DNA of 64,000 nt. Origin: Candidatus Neomarinimicrobiota bacterium (GTDB lineage: Bacteria > Fidelibacterota > Marinisomatia > Marinisomatales > TCS55). The notes below the pieces were generated by a model that ran no database searches, had not been told where the DNA came from, and saw nothing but the letters and a program-made list of their open reading frames with translations. The translations under genes and the position numbers were made by a program. Positions 54,541-61,346 of the stretch are shown piece by piece; the stretch's first letter is position 1; every line of letters starts with the position of its first letter. The stretch is taken from the NCBI GenBank assembly GCA_018651745.1, contig JABIDL010000020.1:4221-68220 (forward strand), given 5' to 3'.

Positions 54541-55898
54541 TCTTTTTTTACCCTTGGGAGCCTTTCCGGCATATCCGCAACTATAAATGCGAGAACCGCC
54601 ATCGCCGCTTTGCATTTGTTCACTTCTTGAGGATCAAGTTTATCCATCATATCTGCATTGGTATGATGAAACCAAAAATATTTTGATCCTTCAACATGCA
54701 ACCCAGCTTGAGGGACACCAAATGGTTTCATCGGACCAATATCAGCACCGCCGCCGCCAACTTTTATTGTCCCGGCACCGATAGGTTCAAGTAGTGTGCC
54801 AATCTCACGTATGATTTCCAACGCTTTTGGCGAACCAGTAAATCCAAATCCTTCCGGAGCGAAAACTCCACCATCAGATTCTACCGCTAATATATGATTT
54901 GGTAATTCATCTAAATGCGCATCACGGTAAGCTTTCCCACCACCCAAACCGTTTTCCTCATTGGTCCACAGAACACAGCGGATGGTTCGTTTGGGTTTGA
55001 GCCCGAGAGATTGAATTACATTTAGAGCATCCCACGCTACCATGCAGCCGCCCGCGTCATCCATCGCGCCCTGACCAACGTCCCAGGAATCTATGTGTCC
55101 CCCTATGACCACAATTTCTTCCGGTTTTTCTGATCCCCGGATTTCAGCAATCACATTCCGGGATTTAGCATCAGGAAACATTTTTGCAGACATCTTTAGC
55201 TTCACCACAATTTTCTGTCCGCGGTCTTGCATACGCTGAAGCATCATCGCATCTTCCACTGTGATGGCAGCGTGCGGAATTTTTCGAACACCATCTTCAT
55301 ATTTCATTACACCGGTGTGTGGCGTATCCATGGAATAAGGTCCAACTGATCGAATCAAACTTGCTACAGCACCTACTTTGGCTGCCTCAGAAGCACCGCT
55401 ATATCGATACTGCACCGTTTTTCCGTAACTGGTAAATTCCGCATTAAATAATACAATTTTCCCTTTGGCTTCTGCTTTTCTCTCTTCGAGCTCGTTAAAA
55501 TCTTTTACAACCAAAACTTCCGCACAAATACCGGTCCTTGGTGTAGATATGCTACCGCCGAGACCTAACATATTTAAGTTTTTCCGATGTGGTACCATGA
55601 GTTCAGCAGATTCTTCTCCTCGGACCCAATGGGGAACCAATACCCCTTCAGCATGAACATTATCCAGATTGTCATTCTTCATCTCATTTAAAATCCAGTC
55701 AATGGCGTCCTCAAGATTTTTGCTTCCGCTGAAGCGAGGACCGAACGTATCGCACAATTCGGAAAGACGATCGTATGTGGCGCTATCCTTCAAGGAAGCT
55801 TTGATAATGGCATTCGTTGTTGCCGAATAATCAGAAACAGTTTGGGCAAAGAGAGTATGGCAAACAAATACAGTGTAAACAATTCGAGTTAATTTCAT
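54537..55898 (-). CDS. M28-family zinc aminopeptidase/carboxypeptidase Q-like
   Basis: 453 aa with signal peptide (YTVFVCHTLFAQTVS) at 7-21. A PA (protease-associated) insert at about 115-210 (GICAEVLVVKDFNELEERKA) precedes the peptidase core. Zinc ligands: VIGGHIDSWDVGQGAMDDAG (His and bridging Asp), NEENGLGGGKAYRD (catalytic Glu and ligand Glu), AVESDGG (Asp) and FWFHHTNADMMD (His). The family is exported and removes N-terminal amino acids or splits dipeptides. Coupled by overlap to the SDR gene. Confidence 0.9.
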   Translation of the reverse strand: MKLTRIVYTVFVCHTLFAQTVSDYSATTNAIIKASLKDSATYDRLSELCDTFGPRFSGSKNLEDAIDWILNEMKNDNLDNVHAEGVLVPHWVRGEESAELMVPHRKNLNMLGLGGSISTPRTGICAEVLVVKDFNELEERKAEAKGKIVLFNAEFTSYGKTVQYRYSGASEAAKVGAVASLIRSVGPYSMDTPHTGVMKYEDGVRKIPHAAITVEDAMMLQRMQDRGQKIVVKLKMSAKMFPDAKSRNVIAEIRGSEKPEEIVVIGGHIDSWDVGQGAMDDAGGCMVAWDALNVIQSLGLKPKRTIRCVLWTNEENGLGGGKAYRDAHLDELPNHILAVESDGGVFAPEGFGFTGSPKALEIIREIGTLLEPIGAGTIKVGGGGADIGPMKPFGVPQAGLHVEGSKYFWFHHTNADMMDKLDPQEVNKCKAAMAVLAFIVADMPERLPRVKKE

Positions 55899-55972
55899 AT
55901 TAGATGATCCTTAATTTTAATTACAATATGCAAAATGAATTGCAAATTTATAATCGTTTTTTGTATATAAAA

Positions 55973-56293
55973 TCAGTTGAACCAAACTCCCATTCCACCT
56001 GCCCTGAGCGCTTTTCCTAGCATGGTTTCAATTTCTTCTGCATCTTTCCGCGTTGGAATAGGATTATATTTTTCGTATAGATCTTTCCGGAGTTTGAGCC
56101 CAAACCGTTTTGCAAACGTATTAGATTTGTATCCTTCTTTGTGTTGTTCAAATCTTATCTCCGGTTTTCGCGTAGATTGCCCAACATAAACGCAATTGTT
56201 TCCTTTTATATATTTTGGGTTTTTGTTTCTGAATTTTTTTAAATCTGCAACAAGACGGTCAAGTTCAATGACATAAACGTAATAGCGTTTCAT
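55973..56293 (-). CDS. GIY-YIG domain protein, 106 aa
   Basis: Contains YYVYVIELD near the start, then a loop with Lys, then NCVYVGQSTRKPEIRFEQHK (YVG, with R for catalysis) and a Glu helix (TRKDAEEIETMLGKALRAGG). This is another type of GIY-YIG than the two next to tRNAs and has no tRNA fragment beside it. It lies 8 bases after the PNPOx gene, in one operon. Possible role in DNA cleavage or repair is unproven. Confidence 0.7.
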   Translation of the reverse strand: MKRYYVYVIELDRLVADLKKFRNKNPKYIKGNNCVYVGQSTRKPEIRFEQHKEGYKSNTFAKRFGLKLRKDLYEKYNPIPTRKDAEEIETMLGKALRAGGMGVWFN

Positions 56294-56301
56294 TTTAGTA
56301 T

Positions 56302-56928
56302 TTACTTTTTCGTATCGATAACAGGTTGGAAAGTTTTTTTGATTTCTTCTGCAGTTTTAAGATCTACCTTGTTATTTCTTTCTTTTAATTTTTCGATCAG
56401 AATTTTTCTTTTATTTACACTCATATTTTGTCCAAATTTGAATTTACAATCAATTTTTCCCGGAGCAATTTTGAAAATAATTACTTCTTCTAAAGCCTGT
56501 TTATATAGGGAATCTTTGGTTGTTATTTCCTTATAGTTCCCTTCAGGTTGATATTTTTCCATCAATCCTTGTAACATCATTGCTTTTTGTTCCAAATCAT
56601 TTACTACATTTCCTTTTCCGATTATATAAACAGATTTGAAAAATACTGTTGCTGGGCAGGCATAATCTTTTGCGATCCAATAAGATGGAATCATGGAGTA
56701 CATTTCTACCATACTAAAAGTCACTTTAGGATTTGTTTGAAATACATCAAATTTGTCACCTTCGTCTGCTCCGTGAAAATAAATGCAATTATTCTGAAGA
56801 ATAAAATTTAACGGAATTACACGAGGGTATTCTTTTGGATCAACCATACCAAGATACCCAACAATACAATTGTTCGCTATTGAAATCAGTTCATTAGCAT
56901 GATTTGGGATAAATTCAGACCGTCTCAT
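56302..56928 (-). CDS. Pyridoxamine 5'-phosphate oxidase-family flavoprotein
   Basis: 208 aa split-barrel fold: CIVGYLGMVDPKEYPRVIPL, NNCIYFHGADEGDKFDVFQT, KVTFSMVEMYSMIPS. The pattern matches the PNPOx-like/NimA-type proteins that bind FMN or heme. The FKSVYIIGKGNVVNDL strand is typical. Longer than usual (about 150) by a helical C-terminal extension (LIEKLKERNNKVDLKTAEEI). Substrate not predictable. Confidence 0.82.
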   Translation of the reverse strand: MRRSEFIPNHANELISIANNCIVGYLGMVDPKEYPRVIPLNFILQNNCIYFHGADEGDKFDVFQTNPKVTFSMVEMYSMIPSYWIAKDYACPATVFFKSVYIIGKGNVVNDLEQKAMMLQGLMEKYQPEGNYKEITTKDSLYKQALEEVIIFKIAPGKIDCKFKFGQNMSVNKRKILIEKLKERNNKVDLKTAEEIKKTFQPVIDTKK

Positions 56929-56987
56929 TTGTTAGTTATTCTTACTAAAATTTAACGATAGCATTTGAACTTTTTATCCAAAACATA

Positions 56988-57011
56988 AAACCCTGCAAAT
57001 TTGCAGGGTTT
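56988..57011. terminator. 24-bp perfect palindrome, probable terminator
   Basis: AAACCCTGCAAA/TTTGCAGGGTTT: perfect inverted repeat followed on the minus strand by TATGTTTT. It lies 7 bases after the second tRNA-Gly fragment, so it probably ends the tRNA-Gly / GIY-YIG transcript; it could work both ways. Confidence 0.65.
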
Positions 57012-57018
57012 AAGTGGG

Positions 57019-57056
57019 TGAGCGAGAGATCCCGACTTAGTCGGGACGACATCCAC
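57019..57056 (-). repeat. 38-bp tRNA-Gly-derived repeat with TCCCG hairpin, copy 2
   Basis: Plus-strand TGAGCGAGAGA then TCCCGACTTAGTCGGGA then CGACATCCAC; identical to 57304-57341. The hairpin (57030-57046, 7-bp stem, loop TTA) contains the GIY-YIG stop codon. The flanks are tRNA-Gly 3' acceptor and variable-region sequence. Confidence 0.9.
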
Positions 57057-57297
57057 TTTGCTTAATCAGTTTCTCAGTCATTATTCTGCTTTTCCACCCT
57101 TTGAATTCCATTTCACGTTTTACAGCTTCACTTTTTGTAGCAAAAGTTTCATCATATTTCAATTCCCACGGAATTCCCACTTTTGTAAATGGGTTTATAC
57201 CGGAGTTATGCCGCTTTAATCTTTTCTTTAAATCTTTGCAATGACCGTAATAATATCGATCCCTGCTATCTGAAAATAAAATATAAGCGTAATACAT
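57037..57297 (-). CDS. Small GIY-YIG nuclease between tRNA-Gly repeats
   Basis: 86 aa. GIY-YIG core: YYAYILFSDSRDRYYYGHCK, catalytic Arg in LKKRLKRHNSG, then FTKVGIPWELKYDETFATKS and Glu in EAVKREMEFKGWKS. A complete single-domain nuclease like the one beside tRNA-Ser(GGA), but of clearly different sequence. The C terminus (SGCRPD) and stop are encoded by tRNA-derived repeat and hairpin. The start is 7 bases after the other repeat copy. I infer the enzyme that moves or maintains the element; function not proven. Confidence 0.82.
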   Translation of the reverse strand: MYYAYILFSDSRDRYYYGHCKDLKKRLKRHNSGINPFTKVGIPWELKYDETFATKSEAVKREMEFKGWKSRIMTEKLIKQSGCRPD

Positions 57298-57301
57298 AAA
57301 T

Positions 57302-57360
57302 TTTGAGCGAGAGATCCCGACTTAGTCGGGACGACATCCACGTTGGCAACGTGGTGCTCT
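57302..57360 (-). repeat. Partial tRNA-Gly copy with T arm replaced by hairpin
   Basis: Two blocks match the intact tRNA-Gly gene exactly: 57302-57314 (3' acceptor side, equals 57371-57383) and 57332-57360 (anticodon and variable region, 29 bp, equals 57399-57427). Between them the T arm CGAGATTCGAACTCG (57384-57398 in the intact gene) is replaced by TCCCGACTTAGTCGGGA (57315-57331). The 5' acceptor and most of the D arm are missing. Confidence 0.88.
57304..57341 (-). repeat. 38-bp tRNA-Gly-derived repeat with TCCCG hairpin, copy 1
   Basis: Identical to 57019-57056, 285 bases away in direct orientation; the two copies bracket the GIY-YIG gene. This copy is inside the larger tRNA-Gly partial copy. 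Confidence 0.9.
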
Positions 57361-57374
57361 CCTAATATTATTTG

Positions 57375-57447
57375 AGCGAGAGACGAGATTCGAACTCGCG
57401 ACATCCACGTTGGCAACGTGGTGCTCTACCAGCTGAGCTACTCTCGC
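57375..57447 (-). tRNA. tRNA-Gly(GCC)
   Basis: 73 nt. Acceptor GCGAGAG/CTCTCGC, discriminator T, D arm GCTC/GAGC, anticodon stem CCACG/CGTGG with loop TTGCCAA (anticodon GCC), T arm GCGAG/CTCGT-type with TTCGAAT loop. A changed partial copy follows 14 bases downstream. Confidence 0.96.
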
Positions 57448-57487
57448 AATATTGTCAAAATATTCTGACTGAATTTATTCGAAAACT

Positions 57488-57508
57488 AAAACCTGTCAAA
57501 CAGGTTTT
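57488..57508 (-). terminator. Terminator at the end of the MauE/DoxX gene
   Basis: Minus strand AAAACCTG-TTTGA-CAGGTTTT: 8-bp stem and 5-nt loop, followed by AGTTTT. The stop codon of the membrane gene lies in the loop. It ends the selenoprotein - rhodanese - MauE transcript ahead of the tRNA-Gly gene's region. Confidence 0.7.
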
Positions 57509-57942
57509 GGGTAGAATTCCAACAATCTTGAGGGGCGATTCATGACCCATAAACAAAAACCTAATAATATGAAATCTTGAAAAAGTGTTGAAAAACCTAA
57601 AGAACGTCCGGTTTCGGTTACCTTAAAACAACCACAGGAAATATCAATCCCGCGCCCGAGTGCTTGACTTATAGAGACTATAAACATAATCAGCATCGCA
57701 GTGATGAGTAAATTTGCACCGTCCACCAAAATTCCTGTTATCAGGAGAACTCCGGCAAGTAACTCAACCCACGGTAAAAATATTGCCATGGTATTTTCAA
57801 GTCCAAAGGGAACCAATTGATAGTTGGCAATGGCACGTGCAAATAAATCAGGATGTGCAATTTTATCTAAACTGGCATATACAAAAAATCCACCTAAAAT
57901 CCATCTTGCCAGAACCGGTCCATATGTTTTAAGCCGATCCAT
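57496..57942 (-). CDS. MauE/DoxX-family membrane protein
   Basis: 148 aa, four hydrophobic spans (LARWILGGFFVYASLDKIAH, FLPWVELLAGVLLITGILVD, LLITAMLIMFIVSISQAL, LGFSTLFQDFILLGFCLWVM). The cytoplasmic or periplasmic Cys motif DISCGCF is typical of MauE-like proteins, which support disulfide or redox maturation. The gene starts at the last base of the rhodanese stop. It forms an operon with a rhodanese and the UshA-like selenoprotein. Confidence 0.82.
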   Translation of the reverse strand: MDRLKTYGPVLARWILGGFFVYASLDKIAHPDLFARAIANYQLVPFGLENTMAIFLPWVELLAGVLLITGILVDGANLLITAMLIMFIVSISQALGRGIDISCGCFKVTETGRSLGFSTLFQDFILLGFCLWVMNRPSRLLEFYPKPV

Positions 57943-58436
57943 TATTGTGAACTTTCAGTCGGATAACCGGCTTCATCCCATGACAGCCAACCTCCCTTAA
58001 ATACATACAGTTGAGTGAATTCGGAAAGCTGCATATCGTAGGCAAGATCCTCGCTAGATCCACAATCATCATCGCTGCAGTAAATTACAATCGGTTTTTC
58101 TTTTCCCTGAATTGAATCAATTCTAAATAAGAGTTCCATGAAATTATCGCTCACAATGGCCCCCTTAATACGTCCTTCTTTCCAATATTCTACACCTCGA
58201 GCATCTACGAATAGAATTCCTTCATCATGTAAAATTTTGGCTTGGGACAGAGAAATACCGGTCAAAATTGGTTCTTCAATATTTTCTACCTCGAGCAAAA
58301 TCTCTTTCGTTACAGTCAACTCTTCAGCAATAAAGGGAATTGAATCTGAACGAATTGCATTTGAAATAAACCCCAAAATGATGGTAGTGATAACAATTAA
58401 TAATGACTGGTGTATTGGTGAATGTATTGGAATCAT
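57942..58436 (-). CDS. Membrane-anchored rhodanese-like protein
   Basis: 164 aa from Met at 58436 (MIPIHSPIHQSLLIVITT), which starts 8 bases after the selenoprotein stop; a longer frame overlaps that gene. One span at 12-30 (LLIVITTIILGFISNA), then a rhodanese domain: LSQAKILHDEGILFVDARGV, EGRIKGAIVSDNF, active-site loop VIYCSDDDCGSSED, VFKGGWLSWDEAGYP. The first Cys of YCSDDDC is the persulfide-forming residue. Rhodaneses carry sulfur (and in some cases selenium) as per-chalcogenide. Here the domain faces the periplasm. Confidence 0.85.
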   Translation of the reverse strand: MIPIHSPIHQSLLIVITTIILGFISNAIRSDSIPFIAEELTVTKEILLEVENIEEPILTGISLSQAKILHDEGILFVDARGVEYWKEGRIKGAIVSDNFMELLFRIDSIQGKEKPIVIYCSDDDCGSSEDLAYDMQLSEFTQLYVFKGGWLSWDEAGYPTESSQ

Positions 58437-58444
58437 TGAAGCCT

Positions 58445-59572
58445 TTAGCCTGAAGATTGGTTTTTTTTTGTGAGTTCCGAACACGTTTCTAGGATTCCAT
58501 CAACGATTGTAAGTAATTCTGGGTCACTTTTAATTTTCCTATTTAAATCTACCAAAGCATATTCGGATGTGTTATTTGCATTATCAAGTTCAGCTTGTAT
58601 CAGCTGTTTCTTAACATTGTATTCTGTAATAATACTTAAGACATTCGGCTGACCGGCATATAATTCTTTAAGTGATTTGTCAGGATCTCGTTTTTGCAGA
58701 TTTTCCAATCGTCTATTTATGAGACCAAGCTCACCCACTTTTGGAGAAGTATTCACAATGGCTTCATCTCGATTATTAAATGATAAGCTAATTTGAGCTA
58801 TATATTTTCCTTGTATTCCGGTAGAATAAATCATTGGACCGGAGGGCTGATTAACACTTGGCTGTGTTCTCGATCGTGTTTTACTTAAAAAAATGTAATC
58901 CGCTGTGGGAAAGTTTTCTCTTAGTTTAGCTGTAATTTTTCGATCAACATTTGCAAGAATTATCGCAATATCTGCTTTGGATTCGACCTCTTTTAAATAT
59001 CTCTTTCCTGCAGTAAAAACATCATTTATACCAAGATCATCAATATGGGGCGGAAGATGATCAGTCAATCCGATAACTGCAATTTTGATACCATCACGAT
59101 CCAAAATAATATATGGCTCAAAGATTAAATTAGCTGTCTCCTTCTCTACAATATTTGCCGAAATAAATGGGATATTACTTGACTGACCAAGGGTTAGCAA
59201 AAAATCTTTCCCATTCGCAAAATCAAATCCACCAACATTAATGCAGTCATATCCAATCCTGTCATATCCATCCATTATGGTTCGAGCTTTAAGGATATCG
59301 GCGTCGCGAGTGTTTCTTGGCAATACATCGGATTTGAAAAATGCATCTCCGGAATCTAATACAAGCAGGGTTTTTCCTGCTTTCCTGAATTTATTTACCT
59401 GTGTTGCGCGTCTGGGCAGACCGCCCAGTGGATTCTTTTTTCAGCCACAGGGATCTAATTGACCGTGCACATTGGCTGTCACAAGCATCACTATATTGGC
59501 TTCTGGCGATGTTTCGCAAGACCAAACAGCGAGTAGTACAAATATTAGAATTGTATTATTTATGATTTTCAT
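58445..59572 (-). CDS. UshA-like lipoprotein metallophosphatase with PCGU selenocysteine motif
   Basis: Read from ATG at 59572 with one in-frame TGA at 59441-59443 (codon 44): 375 aa. Lipobox ends at Cys19 (VLLAVWSC). The N terminus continues NIVMLVTANVHGQLDPCG, then UGA, then KKNPLGGLPRRATQVNKF. Homologs with Cys at this place have PCGC, so Sec replaces the second Cys. The rest fits the UshA/calcineurin-like phosphatase fold: LLVLDSGDAFF (metal Asp), NVGGFDFANGKD, AVIGLTDHLPP. The usual NDxHG is ANVHG, so metal binding may be altered. Followed by rhodanese and MauE genes in one operon. A caller that stops at UGA places the start at 59323. Confidence 0.85.
59412..59428 (-). promoter_or_regulatory. 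SECIS-like hairpin in UshA-like selenoprotein gene
   Basis: mRNA CUGGGC-GGUCU-GCCCAG: perfect 6-bp stem, 5-nt loop GGUCU, 12 nt after the UGA. The strongest of the three hairpins. Its loop equals that in the Rdx selenoprotein gene 55 kb away, although the coded residues differ (LGGLPR versus AAGLAT). Confidence 0.72.
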
Positions 59573-59615
59573 AATCAAAGAAGTTAAATGATTTTAATCA
59601 TTGTTTAAAACAGGA

Positions 59616-59930
59616 TTAACCGCCGGATGGTTTTGCGATATGTCCTTTTTTGATCAGAATGCTGACAATTTTATCTCTGTGGTCTCCCTGAATGAGAATT
59701 TCCCCATTTTTGACAGATCCGCCAGAGCCACATGATATTTTCAGCTCTTTTCCCAGCGATTTTAAATTAGATTCCGTCCCTTTAAAACCTGAAACAATTG
59801 TTACCATTTTGCCACCACCAAGTTTTCTTCTCATGATTCGGAAGTCCTGTTTGGATGCTGTTTTCTGCTCCGGCTTTTCCTCAGCAGAGTCAGGATCGGT
59901 CGAGAAAACGATTTGTGAATTTATTGCCAT
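59616..59930 (-). CDS. yciH: SUI1/eIF1-like translation factor YciH
   Basis: 104 aa. A flexible acidic N terminus (about 1-30) is followed by the SUI1 domain: RIMRRKLGGGKMVTIVSGFK, LKSLGKELKISCGSGGSVKN, GEILIQGDHRDKIVSILIKK. These match eIF1-like YciH proteins that affect start-site fidelity on the 30S subunit. It lies between the UshA-like operon and the collagen-like gene on the same strand. Confidence 0.93.
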   Translation of the reverse strand: MAINSQIVFSTDPDSAEEKPEQKTASKQDFRIMRRKLGGGKMVTIVSGFKGTESNLKSLGKELKISCGSGGSVKNGEILIQGDHRDKIVSILIKKGHIAKPSGG

Positions 59931-60015
59931 AATTTTTATCTACAACTTGAATTAAGAACATTCCTATTATTCCCCCATCGTTCTATACAAACGTGGAATA
60001 ATATTCAGGCTTAAA

Positions 60016-60552
60016 CTAATAAGAAATAGATCCTTTTGAGTTCCAGGATTGAAGGTCTTCGGAAACATAACTGTGGCCGTCCTCAGTAATGGCGATGTAG
60101 AAATTTTTCTGTCCTTCCCCTCCGGATAAAAATGATAAGGATACAAAATTTTTGTGTTCCCCAACGCGAACTATAAATTCATATTCTTCTCCCAATGTTA
60201 CCGGATTTTTGTTTTTCAGCCGATATAGATTCCCGTGACTCGTTAGAATTGCAAAACCCATGATTGGAGGTGCAATGCCAAATGAAAATTGAACCGAGGC
60301 GACAATGACTTCCTCACCAGAATTAATCATAGATGGCTCTTTCACTTTTTTCAAAGCAGCTTCAAGCTGGCTTAATAATGCAGGGTCCACCTTACCGACA
60401 TCGCCTTTAAGTCCTTGAATACCTTGTTCCCCAGGTGGTCCTTGAATACCATCTTTTCCGGGAATTCCCGCTTCGCCCTGGGGACCCGGCTTACCTGTGG
60501 GTGTGCAAGAAATCCATAGAAAAGTGGACAAAATAAAGATAAAATATTTCAT
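60016..60552 (-). CDS. Collagen-like lipoprotein
   Basis: 178 aa. Lipobox ends at Cys16 (ILSTFLWISC). Residues 20-55 are Gly-X-Y repeats (GKPGPQGEAGIPGKDGIQG, PPGEQGIQGLKGDVG): about ten triplets with Pro in X or Y. A C-terminal beta domain follows (ASVQFSFGIAPPIMGFAILT, FIVRVGEHKNFVSLSFLSGG). It could form trimers on the outer membrane. The start is at the last base of the upstream PycTM-like gene's stop, so the two are coupled. Confidence 0.75.
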   Translation of the reverse strand: MKYFIFILSTFLWISCTPTGKPGPQGEAGIPGKDGIQGPPGEQGIQGLKGDVGKVDPALLSQLEAALKKVKEPSMINSGEEVIVASVQFSFGIAPPIMGFAILTSHGNLYRLKNKNPVTLGEEYEFIVRVGEHKNFVSLSFLSGGEGQKNFYIAITEDGHSYVSEDLQSWNSKGSISY

Positions 60553-61088
60553 TAACCCGAAAACAAAAATGGAAGTGCTCTACTCCAAGCCATATACATA
60601 ATAATCAGAAGTTCCGAAATAATTGCAATGGCAAAATACATAATAGCTTTTTTAAGAGCGGAATTTTTGTATTTATTAATTTTCCCTAATGCAAAGACTT
60701 GGTTAGAAAACATATTATACATTTTTTCATCATCTTCAGCAACTTCTTTAAGATATGTTGCATATTCCTGCGATGAATTGAATTGGCTAATTCCACCAAA
60801 AAATGTGGCATTGACTTCCGGCGAATCATCCAGCGGCCTGTCATTTCTTATCCTGGGTACAATGACAAGCACAAGATTGATGATCGAAATGAGTGCAGCA
60901 ATAAAATAAATTAATACAAGTGTTACTGTAACCCAGTTTATTTGAATTTTTAAAAAATGAATAATAAAAAATACCATGAATACTCCCAAAATAGACATCA
61001 ACGTAAATGCTTTCTGGTCCGTACGCATTAGAATCTGCTGCTCACTATTCAGCACATGGAAAAGTGCTTCAAAATTGCTACCGTTCAT
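60552..61088 (-). CDS. PycTM-like membrane protein (Pycsar effector-type)
   Basis: 178 aa. N-terminal helix then RTDQKAFTLMSILGVFMVFF, matching the D-x-K-A start of the first span in PycTM/DUF5706 proteins. A second span (VTLVLIYFIAALISIINLVL) follows the first closely, then a cytoplasmic region with FNSSQEYATYLKEVAEDDEK, and a third hydrophobic segment near the end (AIMYFAIAIISELLIIMYMA). In known Pycsar systems such proteins act as effectors beside a pyrimidine cyclase. No cyclase is seen here; the partner is a collagen-like lipoprotein. The family match is by eye and moderately sure. Confidence 0.5.
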   Translation of the reverse strand: MNGSNFEALFHVLNSEQQILMRTDQKAFTLMSILGVFMVFFIIHFLKIQINWVTVTLVLIYFIAALISIINLVLVIVPRIRNDRPLDDSPEVNATFFGGISQFNSSQEYATYLKEVAEDDEKMYNMFSNQVFALGKINKYKNSALKKAIMYFAIAIISELLIIMYMAWSRALPFLFSG

Positions 61089-61127
61089 ATCGTTTTAACT
61101 TTCTCATTTTTCATTGTTAAAAATTTG

Positions 61128-61200
61128 TGGAGCCAGACGGGATCGAACCGACGACCTCCTGAATGCCATTCAGGCGCTCTCCCAACTGAGCTATGGCCCC
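61128..61200 (-). tRNA. tRNA-Ala(GGC)
   Basis: 73 nt. Acceptor GGGGCCA/TGGCTCC, discriminator A, anticodon stem CCTGA/TCAGG with loop ATGGCAT (anticodon GGC), T arm GTCGG/CCCGT-type with TTCGATC loop. A 13-base copy of its 5' end lies 55 bases upstream. Confidence 0.94.
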
Positions 61201-61238
61201 AAATTATCAAAAACCGGACCGTAGCGAAGTTGCTGCCT

Positions 61239-61267
61239 TCCCCGCAACTGCGGGGAGCTATGGCCCC
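61239..61267 (-). repeat. Short tRNA-Ala(GGC) 5' fragment joined to a hairpin
   Basis: 61255-61267 (GAGCTATGGCCCC on plus) equals the 5' end of the tRNA; flanking AATTAT also matches closely. It joins the hairpin TCCCCGC-AACT-GCGGGGA (61239-61256). Plan as at tRNA-Ser(GGA): 5' tRNA part, then a 7-bp GC-rich hairpin. No nuclease gene is left here; the 38 bases up to the intact tRNA hold nothing recognisable. Confidence 0.65.
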
Positions 61268-61346
61268 AATTATGTTTAATAAAGCGCGGTGAATTTAAAC
61301 AAGGCGAAGAAAAGTAGAATAGAATAATTGTATGGAAAATATTGAA

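Noticed and set aside
53737-54615. SDR start at 54615
   Set aside because: The first 25 residues overlap the M28 gene and are not SDR-like; MNNLNGKIALITG at 54540 is the normal N terminus.
56988-57447. CRISPR array from repeated TCCCGACTTAGTCGGGA units
   Set aside because: Only two copies, 285 bases apart with a gene between, and both parts derive from tRNA-Gly. No regular spacers and no cas genes.
58445-59323. Nonsense mutation (pseudogene) explanation for the UshA-like gene
   Set aside because: The only stop is a UGA at a conserved Cys position with a strong hairpin after it, and two more genes in the window show the same pattern. Random decay would not choose this codon three times.
59967-60164. 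65-codon minus frame after yciH
   Set aside because: Overlaps the collagen-like lipoprotein gene in another frame and has no protein-like features.
60552-61088. Complete Pycsar defence system
   Set aside because: No cyclase gene is next to the PycTM-like gene; neighbours are a collagen-like lipoprotein and tRNA-Ala. Only the single protein similarity is kept.
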